Assembly (NCBI RefSeq): GCF_002742335.1
Contig: NZ_MDGR01000007.1
Span: 3,600,501 to 3,664,500 of the forward strand
Direction of reading: 5' to 3'
Length of the DNA stretch: 64,000 bases
Source of the DNA: Reichenbachiella sp. 5M10
GTDB lineage: Bacteria; Bacteroidota; Bacteroidia; Cytophagales; Cyclobacteriaceae
Made by a program: the position numbers and the translations under genes
The notes under the pieces: model-generated
Told to the model about the DNA's origin: nothing
Seen by the model: only the letters and a program-made list of their open reading frames with translations
Databases searched by the model: none
Shown here: one piece after another, positions 46,052 through 53,198 of the stretch
Position numbering within the stretch: position 1 is the stretch's first letter
How the letters are laid out: the number at the start of each line of letters is the position of its first letter

Positions 46052-47371
46052 TCACTTCTTAAACAAAGGCCTACCGTAAAGATCGAATGGTTCTGCGTCT
46101 GTGATCTCCACATCTACAAAATCACCAATACGTAGATAGTTTTCGTCTGCTTGCACGAGGACTTCATTGTCCACATCTGGAGAATCGTACTGCGTTCGTC
46201 CGATGAAATAGTCCCCATCCTTTCGGTCGATCAGCGTTTTGAAGGTCTTGCCAATCTTTTGTGTGTTTTTCTCTAAAGAGATCCCTTCTTGGAGCTCCAT
46301 GAGCATGTCTACACGTTCATTTTTGACATCCTCAGGGACATCATCGGCCATCGTGCCAGAGTGCGTATCCTCCTCATGCGAGTAGGCAAACACACCGAGA
46401 CGGTCAAATTGACTCCTCTCGACAAAACGCATCATCTCCTCAAAATCCTCCTCGGTCTCACCCGGGTGCCCCGCGATCAGTGTCGTACGTATAGCTATAT
46501 CAGGGATTTTGTCTCGAACCTCATCGAGCAACTTCTGGGTCTTCTCTCTATCCGTACCCCTACGCATCAACTTGAGGATCTTAGTAGATCCATGCTGTAG
46601 CGGGATATCGAGGTAGTTGCAGATATTGGGTTTGGCCTTCATCACGTCGAGCACATCCATCGGAAACCCCGTCGGAAAGGCATAGTGAAGACGCATCCAG
46701 TCCAGTCCTTCCACGTCCGAAAGACGATCCATGAGCTCGGCCAAGTTCCTCTTCTTGTACAAATCCAATCCATAGTAAGTCGAATCCTGCGCAATCAAAA
46801 GCAACTCCTTTGCTCCTTTGCTGACTAGGTTTTGCGCTTCGGTCACTAGTTCCTCCATCGGACGAGAGACGTGCTTGCCTCTCATCAGAGGGATCGCACA
46901 AAACGAACAAGGTCGATCGCATCCCTCCGCGATTTTAAGATGAGCATAGTGCGTATCTGCAGTAGAAATCCGCTCACCGAGGAGTTCATGCTTGTAGTCC
47001 GCCTTGAACTTCGCCAAGAGTCCCTTGAGATCTGTTGTCCCAAAGTATTCGTCCACATTGGGTATTTCTTTGCGGAGATCGTCCTTGTAGCGATGAGACA
47101 GGCAGCCCGTCACAAAGACTTTTTCGATGTGCCCCTGTTTCTTCGCATCGACAAAATTCAAAATCGTCTCGATAGATTCTTGCTTGGCATTCTCGATGAA
47201 CCCACACGTGTTGATAATCACAGTGGTTGCGTCATTCTGTTTTGACTCGTGTACTGCATCGATGGCATTGCCCTTCAACTGGGTCAAGATCACCTCTGAG
47301 TCCACTATATTTTTAGCACACCCCAAGGTCACGATGTTGACTTTTTCCTTTCTTCTACCTTTTGTCTTCAA
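46052..47371 (-). CDS. rimO: Ribosomal protein S12 methylthiotransferase RimO
   Basis: Radical-SAM enzyme that adds a methylthio group to Asp88 of ribosomal protein S12. The N-terminal MTTase domain has VTLGCAKNIVDSE (near residue 15) and NTCGFIENA. The radical-SAM cluster CDRPCSFCAIP (about 137-147) and the C-terminal TRAM domain (about 375-435) are present. The reading frame is open to ATG codons at 47410/47407, but the promoter -7 box (47401-47394) lies just inside that extension, so I start at the TTG at 47371 (439 residues), giving (M)KTKGRRKEKVNIV, which resembles the usual Cytophagales N-terminus. Confidence 0.95.
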   Translation of the reverse strand: MKTKGRRKEKVNIVTLGCAKNIVDSEVILTQLKGNAIDAVHESKQNDATTVIINTCGFIENAKQESIETILNFVDAKKQGHIEKVFVTGCLSHRYKDDLRKEIPNVDEYFGTTDLKGLLAKFKADYKHELLGERISTADTHYAHLKIAEGCDRPCSFCAIPLMRGKHVSRPMEELVTEAQNLVSKGAKELLLIAQDSTYYGLDLYKKRNLAELMDRLSDVEGLDWMRLHYAFPTGFPMDVLDVMKAKPNICNYLDIPLQHGSTKILKLMRRGTDREKTQKLLDEVRDKIPDIAIRTTLIAGHPGETEEDFEEMMRFVERSQFDRLGVFAYSHEEDTHSGTMADDVPEDVKNERVDMLMELQEGISLEKNTQKIGKTFKTLIDRKDGDYFIGRTQYDSPDVDNEVLVQADENYLRIGDFVDVEITDAEPFDLYGRPLFKK

Positions 47372-47393
47372 ACTCTTAGCACTTAATGAGATG

Positions 47394-47401
47394 CAAAGGT
47401 A
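47394..47401 (-). promoter_or_regulatory. -7 box of rimO
   Basis: TACCTTTG on the minus strand (47401-47394) is an exact TAnnTTTG. A TTTA (47428-47425) lies 23 nt upstream of it. It sits inside the first codons of the longest rimO reading frame, which argues for a start further in. Confidence 0.6.
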
Positions 47402-47490
47402 GAGCATCACCCCTTCAAAGTATATAAATCAAAGTCTAAAGTTGCGGACATGCCCAAGCCATCTTTCCAAACATATCCGCGTATACACAG

Positions 47491-47520
47491 TTGTCAATCC
47501 AGTTTTCAGTATTATTTTTG
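47491..47520 (+). promoter_or_regulatory. Promoter of the TPR-protein gene
   Basis: TTG (47491-47493), 19-nt spacer, TATTTTTG (47513-47520), followed 20 nt later by the ATG at 47540. Confidence 0.6.
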
Positions 47521-47539
47521 GATAGATTGGCTCTTTTTT

Positions 47540-48694
47540 ATGAAAAAAATATTCCTTCTTCTATGTATTTCATTTTCCCTCACGGGAAAAGCACAGCCCA
47601 GCGACAGCATCCCGTCACTATTGACAGACATCAATGTCCAAATAGAGACCACCGAAGGAATCAACAGCATGTACAACTTTGATTTTGCCCGTGCTGATGG
47701 GCAGTTTCGCTGGTTGAGAAGCAAGTACCCTTGGCATCCCCTGCCGCATTTCCTCCTAGGCTTGAGCCAATGGTGGCGCATCATGCCTTATATCCCCGAC
47801 ACACAGTATGACGAAGCTTTCCTGACACACATGGACAGTGCCATACTCGTAGCAGAGCATCTCTACGACCGAGGCAGCCGGATCGAGGGAGCCTTCGTGC
47901 TCTCAGCAGCCTATGCATTCAAGGGTCGCCTCTACTCGGAGCGCAAAGACTGGGGCAAAGCGGCCGCAGCGGCCAAAAACGCCATGAACTACCTCGAAGA
48001 AGTCCGAGGCAAAGCCGAATACAGTCCCGAAATCCTCTTCGGTGATGGCCTCTACAACTACTACATCGAGTGGATCCCCGACAACTACCCCATGCTCAAG
48101 CCCCTCATCATGTTTTTCGAAGACGGGGACAAAGAACTGGGCGTCCAGCAACTCAAAGAAGCCGCCAACAACGCCTTCTACACACGTACCGAAGCACAGT
48201 ACTTCCTCATGCGCATTTATGCCAACGACCTCAAAGACCGACGTGCAGCGCTCTTCACCTCCGAGTACCTCAACCACACCTTCCCCAACAATGCCTACTT
48301 TGAACGCTACTATGCTCGCATACTCTATACCAGTGGCAAGTACCGCACATGTGAAGCAATATCCCTGGACATCCTCGCCAAGATCGATAGCAGCTATGCT
48401 GGCTATGAAGCCAACAGCGGACGCTATGCGGCTTTTTTCCTAGGCGAAATCTACGCCGCACAAGACCTAAGCGACACAGCAGAGATATACTACAAAAAGT
48501 GTATTGAATATGGGGACGAAATCGGTGCGGAAGAAATGGGCTACTACATCTACTCCGTGCTCAACCTCGGCGAGATAGAGCGAGAGCGTGGCAATGACAA
48601 GGAGGCCAAGGAATACTTCAAACGAGTCAAAAAACTAGCCGATCGAAGTGACCGCTCCCACAAACTTGCCAAACGCTACCTCAAAGAGATGTAA
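47540..48694 (+). CDS. Exported TPR-repeat protein, paralogue of the one at 58515-59693
   Basis: 384 residues from the Met at 47540, preceded by the promoter at 47491-47520; the upstream Met at 47450 would overlap it. A signal sequence (about 1-19, ending SLTGKAQ) is followed by TPR-like helix pairs. The centre has a conserved stretch: GLYNYYIEWIPDNYPMLKPL then FFEDGDKELGVQQL (about 180-215), nearly the same as in the protein at 58515-59693. Late repeats are EIYYKKCIEYGDEIGAEEMG and LNLGEIERERGNDKEAKEY. Partner and function unknown; TPR proteins usually bind other proteins. Confidence 0.85.
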   Translation: MKKIFLLLCISFSLTGKAQPSDSIPSLLTDINVQIETTEGINSMYNFDFARADGQFRWLRSKYPWHPLPHFLLGLSQWWRIMPYIPDTQYDEAFLTHMDSAILVAEHLYDRGSRIEGAFVLSAAYAFKGRLYSERKDWGKAAAAAKNAMNYLEEVRGKAEYSPEILFGDGLYNYYIEWIPDNYPMLKPLIMFFEDGDKELGVQQLKEAANNAFYTRTEAQYFLMRIYANDLKDRRAALFTSEYLNHTFPNNAYFERYYARILYTSGKYRTCEAISLDILAKIDSSYAGYEANSGRYAAFFLGEIYAAQDLSDTAEIYYKKCIEYGDEIGAEEMGYYIYSVLNLGEIERERGNDKEAKEYFKRVKKLADRSDRSHKLAKRYLKEM

Positions 48695-48762
48695 CCAAAA
48701 GCCTCCAACTTATACACCGTGCCAAGGCCCGCATGCGACACTCCAAACACAGACGTTAGAGC

Positions 48763-49836
48763 CTAGGGTTCATCAAACAACGACAAGAAGTTGGCAGTAT
48801 TGGAGGCTACCGAAAACTGCTCTATGACGGTTTTTCTTCCATTTACCCCCATTTTCCGACGCATCGACTCGTTCAGAAGCAGCTTCTTGAGCCCTTCTTT
48901 CCAATCCTCGACAGACTCACAGTGCAACCCAGACACGCCATGCTCGACAATCTCGGCATTGACTCCCACAGGAGTCACCAGTACGGGCTTCTCCAAAGCC
49001 ATGAACTGCAACGCCTTGAACCCACACTTCCCTTGTGCCCACTCATCTACTTCGAGTGGCATCACACCTATATCAATCCGATTGAGGTCCTCAATCTCAG
49101 TTTCTTTATTCCACGGCACGAAGCGCAGGCCGTCGATGGCTAGATCAGGTTGTTGATCTGCAATCACACAGAAGTCAAACGCCATTTCTACTTTCAACGC
49201 TTGGATCACCGGTACGATCAGATGAAGATATTTGAGCGTAGAATGAGTTCCAGTCCAGCCCACGACGAGAGGTGATTGTATTGCATCAGACGGCAAGTGC
49301 CGATGCATCGTATCCAGTGTCGTCGGATTGACGACTACATGCGCATTGTACTGACATGCATACTCTGCCAAAAACTGATTGCCCACACTGACGCAATGAC
49401 TCCATCGACAGATTGCTTCAACCTTTTGCGGCCATTTGATTCGAGCTGCGAGCGAATTGGCTCCTGTCGTATTCTCTTTCCAAATCGCATCGTCAAAATC
49501 GTAAATAATTTTCTTCTTGAGCACCTTCGCCAATATCCATTCGAATATCGGAGGTCCCAAAGGACTGGCTTCTCTATGGATGAAAACATAGGTGTATCGA
49601 TGCGCGCGCATCAGCATCCATTTGCGCCGAGCAAAGCCTCGGATCACTCCCCAAATCTTTGCTCCAGCATGGCCTGGCAGATAGAGCAACCCCCACGTCT
49701 GTTCGTCAATGAAACTCTGACGATCCACCCGCCAGCCTTGGGCTTCCAGAGTCGTTATATACTGTTCAAAGCGAAATCTCTGCGATCCTGCCGTATCTTG
49801 TGGGTAGGGAGTGAGGAAAAGTATTCGTTTGATCAT
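48763..49836 (-). CDS. Glycosyltransferase (GT-B, GT4-like)
   Basis: 357 residues. GT-B fold with an N-terminal part starting KRILFLTPYPQD and a C-terminal nucleotide-sugar part with NRIDIGVMPLEVDEWAQGKCGFKALQFMALEKPVL (about 255-290), including the E-x7-E-like site of the family. It transfers a sugar in surface polysaccharide or glycan synthesis; the donor and acceptor cannot be read. Last gene of a minus-strand operon with the epimerase (3 nt) and DegT aminotransferase genes upstream. Confidence 0.85.
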   Translation of the reverse strand: MIKRILFLTPYPQDTAGSQRFRFEQYITTLEAQGWRVDRQSFIDEQTWGLLYLPGHAGAKIWGVIRGFARRKWMLMRAHRYTYVFIHREASPLGPPIFEWILAKVLKKKIIYDFDDAIWKENTTGANSLAARIKWPQKVEAICRWSHCVSVGNQFLAEYACQYNAHVVVNPTTLDTMHRHLPSDAIQSPLVVGWTGTHSTLKYLHLIVPVIQALKVEMAFDFCVIADQQPDLAIDGLRFVPWNKETEIEDLNRIDIGVMPLEVDEWAQGKCGFKALQFMALEKPVLVTPVGVNAEIVEHGVSGLHCESVEDWKEGLKKLLLNESMRRKMGVNGRKTVIEQFSVASNTANFLSLFDEP

Positions 49837-49839
49837 CGT

Positions 49840-50835
49840 CTATGCATCCAGCCAGTTAGGTGGCAAATTCTTGTCCAGTTCTATTGCATCAAACTTCTGT
49901 ACCGGCTTCAGTGCCACATTTTTCGCCCAAGCGACCATACGCCCAATCCCATCGTCCAAAGACACTTCCTCCGTAGGAGTAAAGACCCTTTTCAACTTGC
50001 CGTGCGAGCAATAGGCATGCGCGACTTCACTACGGGCAGGCAAATATGTAATCTCTGGCTCTAGCCCAAAAGCCTCCGCAAGCTTCTGAGCCAACTCCGA
50101 TACCGTACATGGGGTATCCGAACCGATGTTGTACACTTGGCCATAGGTCTCCGGCTGTACTACCGACCGAGCAATCCAAGGTGCTACATCATCAATATAG
50201 CTAAATGCTCGCGACTGACTACCATCTCCATACACCGTGAGTTTTTCTCCAGTCATCAGCTGCTTCACAAATATGCCGAGCACATTGCGGTATGGGTCGC
50301 TAAGATTTTGATTTTCACCATAGACATTGTGCGGACGAAAAATGACGTAAGGCATACCAAACATCTCTTGAGAAACTTTGAGTTCTTGCTCAAACGCATA
50401 CTTCGCGATACCATAAGGGTCTTCGGGCTGAGGTATCATCTCCTCCGTCATAGGAGGCACTTGTCCACCGTATACCGCAATCGACGAAGTAAACACAAAA
50501 CATTTGACCTCATGACGGATAGACTCGTTGAGTAGATTCACACTACCAATCAGGTTGTTTTGATAATTAAACCTCTTGATAAAATGACTCAATCCTTCTG
50601 CCGCGTAAGCAGCCAAATGATAAACATAGTCGAACTGATTTTCCACAAATAGCTCTTGCAAGAGCTCCACATCCAAGATACTACCTTTTACAAAAATTGC
50701 CTCGTGGGGGACGTTGGAACGAAATCCTCCGCTCAGATCATCCAAGACTACTACTTGATGTCCCATCTGTAGCAGCTCACGACTGACATGACTTCCTATA
50801 AACCCGGCCCCACCGGTGACTAAACTCTTTGGCAT
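49840..50835 (-). CDS. NAD-dependent epimerase/dehydratase (extended SDR, GalE-like)
   Basis: 331 residues. The NAD motif is GGAGFIGSHV (8-17). The active site has Ser in TSSIAVYGG and Tyr/Lys in YGIAKYAFE (about 150-158). It epimerises or dehydrates a nucleotide sugar. The middle has RPHNVYGENQN (about 180), as in UDP-glucose/GlcNAc 4-epimerase-like enzymes. It sits 21 nt after the DegT gene and 3 nt before the glycosyltransferase gene, so the three genes build and attach a modified sugar. Confidence 0.92.
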   Translation of the reverse strand: MPKSLVTGGAGFIGSHVSRELLQMGHQVVVLDDLSGGFRSNVPHEAIFVKGSILDVELLQELFVENQFDYVYHLAAYAAEGLSHFIKRFNYQNNLIGSVNLLNESIRHEVKCFVFTSSIAVYGGQVPPMTEEMIPQPEDPYGIAKYAFEQELKVSQEMFGMPYVIFRPHNVYGENQNLSDPYRNVLGIFVKQLMTGEKLTVYGDGSQSRAFSYIDDVAPWIARSVVQPETYGQVYNIGSDTPCTVSELAQKLAEAFGLEPEITYLPARSEVAHAYCSHGKLKRVFTPTEEVSLDDGIGRMVAWAKNVALKPVQKFDAIELDKNLPPNWLDA

Positions 50836-50856
50836 ACTCCTCTATCCTACAGATAA

Positions 50857-51963
50857 CTACTTTTCTGCTTTCGCATAAAATGTCTTGATGATCCTACAAA
50901 TATAATCGACTTCTTCGTCTCTCAGTTCCGGGTACACAGGCAGAGAGATAGCCTCTTGACAAAACAAATCAGCCATAGCAAACTCCTCGACACGCTGCCC
51001 GAGATGATTAAACACACGCAACTGTGGCAAAGCCTCTGGGTAATGCACCTCTGTCCCTATCCCATGTTTCTGCAGATAGGTTCGTAGTACATGGCGTGAC
51101 GATGTACGAATCACAAAGTGATGGTAGACATGATAAGCTTCCTCATGTACAACAGGCAACTGCAGTCCCTCTACCTCTTTGAGGTGGTACACATACCGCT
51201 GCGCTATAGCGCGTCGACGCTCAGTCCACTGAGAGAGCCGCTGAAGTTTGACTAGTAGGATAGCAGCTTGCAGTGTATCCATACGACTGGTCACCCCCAA
51301 GACGTCATGGACTCCTCTTCCCCCTTGATTAGCAATGGCACGGCAACTGTCAGCCAAGTCCTGATCATGACACACGATGGCTCCCGCATCTCCCCATGCT
51401 CCCAGGTTTTTGGTAGGGTAAAAACTATACGCCGCTAGATCAGCCCCTTCGCCTACTCCCATACCTCCTCTTCGTGCCAGATGAGCTTGAGCTGCATCCT
51501 CTAGTAGGGCAATGTTCCGATCTTTGCACAAAGTACGGATAGCCGACATGTCTGCCATCTGCCCGTACAAGTGTACAGGCAATATAGCCTTGGTCCTTGC
51601 GGTGATCTTGCCCAGCAACAGCTCCACGTCGAGCAGCCCATCCGCCCCCACGTCTACAAACACCGGCACAGCACCTGATTGCAAGACGACACTCGCCGTA
51701 GACACCCATGACACAGCGGGGACAATCACCTCATCTCCAGCACCAATACCTAATGCACAGAGACCAATGAACAATGCGTCCGTACCGTTCCCCACAGCCA
51801 CCACACACCTCGCACCCACAGTCTCGGCCCATGCCCGCTCAAACTCCCCCACAGCAGCGCCACCGATCCACATCCCCTCATCTGCGATAGCCTCCAGCGA
51901 CTGCTGCATTTCGGCTTGGAGACCCGCGTACTGTCGTTTCGTATCAAAAAAAGGTATCTTCAT
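50857..51963 (-). CDS. DegT/DnrJ/EryC1/StrS-family sugar aminotransferase
   Basis: PLP-dependent nucleotide-sugar aminotransferase, 368 residues from the Met at 51963 (Met at 51975 or 51999 also in frame). It begins KIPFFDTKRQY, the usual start of the family. PLP Lys is in YSFYPTKNLGAWGDAG (about 180). GNGTDALFIGLCALGIGAGDEVI (about 58-80) and VHLYGQMADM are typical. It makes an amino sugar from a keto sugar. First gene of the three-gene operon, divergent from an Lrp-family gene. Confidence 0.92.
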   Translation of the reverse strand: MKIPFFDTKRQYAGLQAEMQQSLEAIADEGMWIGGAAVGEFERAWAETVGARCVVAVGNGTDALFIGLCALGIGAGDEVIVPAVSWVSTASVVLQSGAVPVFVDVGADGLLDVELLLGKITARTKAILPVHLYGQMADMSAIRTLCKDRNIALLEDAAQAHLARRGGMGVGEGADLAAYSFYPTKNLGAWGDAGAIVCHDQDLADSCRAIANQGGRGVHDVLGVTSRMDTLQAAILLVKLQRLSQWTERRRAIAQRYVYHLKEVEGLQLPVVHEEAYHVYHHFVIRTSSRHVLRTYLQKHGIGTEVHYPEALPQLRVFNHLGQRVEEFAMADLFCQEAISLPVYPELRDEEVDYICRIIKTFYAKAEK

Positions 51964-52108
51964 CCTATCTGCCATTGAGGGTGTGAAGATACGAAGCAAA
52001 AAGGAAAATGTATGCCCTTAAACTTGACAGAGAGCCTTTTCAATACCTTAACAATATTTTGATATTTATTAACTTGCCCGTCTTTTTCTTCCATTATATT
52101 TCGTATAT

Positions 52109-52116
52109 TATATTTG
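52109..52116 (+). promoter_or_regulatory. -7 box of the Lrp-family gene
   Basis: TATATTTG followed by CG is an exact TAnnTTTG, 60 nt before the ATG at 52176. The upstream part is TTTC-like at N20, not the usual TTTG. Confidence 0.5.
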
Positions 52117-52175
52117 CGTAAAATAAAATTTCGACACAAACCAATCCGACCGCACTGTAGACTTCAAACACAATC

Positions 52176-52658
52176 ATGAAAGGAAACATCAAAATCGACA
52201 ACACAGATCGAAAAATCTTAAAAATTCTCCAGACAAACGGTAAAATCACAAATGCCAAGCTTTCAGAAGAAGTAGGACTATCTCCAGCGCCAACACTCGA
52301 GCGTGTCAAAAAACTCGAACAGTCTGGGATCATCAAAAGCTACCATGCTGAACTCAACGCTGAGCTGCTAGGTCTAGGAGTCAACACTTTTGTCCAAGTC
52401 ACACTCAAAGGGCACAACAAGCAAAACATCGATTCATTCTTGAGCAAAATCAATGAAATAGAAGAGGTCATCGAGTGTCATCACATCACGGGATCGGGAG
52501 ATTTCATCCTAAAGGTCATCGCCAAAGATATCGCCTCATACCAACTGCTTATGCTCGAAAAAGTAAGTGACATAGATACAGTGGATAGTTTGCAGTCCAT
52601 GGTAATTTTGTCTACTTTCAAAAACAACAAAGAAATACCTCTACAGCAAACCAATTGA
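52176..52658 (+). CDS. Lrp/AsnC family transcriptional regulator
   Basis: 160 residues. Helix-turn-helix (about 5-60; RKILKILQTNGKITNAKLSEEVGLS) and RAM domain (about 68-150, with VTLKGHNKQNIDSFL and HHITGSGDFILKVIAKD). The second Lrp-family gene in the window; the two proteins are clearly related but not close copies. The TGA stop overlaps the TTG of the next reading frame (TTGA), so it is coupled to the phosphoribosyltransferase gene. Confidence 0.92.
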   Translation: MKGNIKIDNTDRKILKILQTNGKITNAKLSEEVGLSPAPTLERVKKLEQSGIIKSYHAELNAELLGLGVNTFVQVTLKGHNKQNIDSFLSKINEIEEVIECHHITGSGDFILKVIAKDIASYQLLMLEKVSDIDTVDSLQSMVILSTFKNNKEIPLQQTN

Positions 52659-52663
52659 AACAA

Positions 52664-53164
52664 ATGTCACAGGATTTAATACTCGATGCTGCTCAAATAG
52701 ATCAGCGGATCATCCGAATGGCCTACCAAATCTACGAGCATCACCTCGATGAAAAGCATCTCATTCTGGCTGGGGTCTCAGACAATGGCCATGATTTTGC
52801 GAAACTGCTGGAGAAAGAACTCAAAAAAATCTCTACATTGACACTGACAGTAGGCAAAGTAGATATCAACAAAGAGGCCCCATTTTCGGAAGAGATCGCG
52901 CTCGACCTAGACGACAAACAGCTCGTCAAAAAGTCCGTCATCCTCATCGATGACGTGCTCAACTCTGGCAAAACCGCAGCTTTTGCCCTCAAAGCGCTAC
53001 TCACTGTCAATGTCAAAAAGATAGAAGTAGCAGTCATGGTCAATAGAAGCCACAAATCGTTTCCGATCTATCCAAAATACACTGGGTACGAACTGACTAC
53101 CACCATCAGTGAGCATGTGACGGTTCATTTCCTTGGAAAAGAAAAGGGTGTTTATTTATCCTAA
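52664..53164 (+). CDS. Phosphoribosyltransferase-family protein (PyrR-like)
   Basis: 166 residues from the Met at 52664; a TTG at 52655 is an alternative, overlapping the upstream stop. The PRPP site VILIDDVLNSGKTAAFALKAL (about 104-124) is clear, and HLILAGVSDNGHDFAKLL (about 33) and IAVMVNRSHKSFPIYPKYTG-like sequence (about 130) are typical. It resembles PyrR, which is an uracil phosphoribosyltransferase and RNA regulator in Firmicutes. In Bacteroidota these are often called phosphoribosyltransferase only. Coupled to an Lrp regulator; role unknown. Confidence 0.85.
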   Translation: MSQDLILDAAQIDQRIIRMAYQIYEHHLDEKHLILAGVSDNGHDFAKLLEKELKKISTLTLTVGKVDINKEAPFSEEIALDLDDKQLVKKSVILIDDVLNSGKTAAFALKALLTVNVKKIEVAVMVNRSHKSFPIYPKYTGYELTTTISEHVTVHFLGKEKGVYLS

Positions 53165-53174
53165 ACACCCTTTT
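53142..53174. terminator. Bidirectional terminator at the end of the phosphoribosyltransferase gene
   Basis: A perfect 13-bp stem AAAAGGGTGTTTA / TAAACACCCTTTT with loop TTTATCC spans the stop codon. A/T tracts on both sides suit both this gene and the convergent M16 peptidase gene. Confidence 0.9.
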
Positions 53175-53198
53175 CATTCACTCTTCTCCTACGCCTTT

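Noticed and set aside
49276-50064. 262-residue open frame antisense to the glycosyltransferase and epimerase genes
   Set aside because: It crosses two real genes and their junction; no domain seen.
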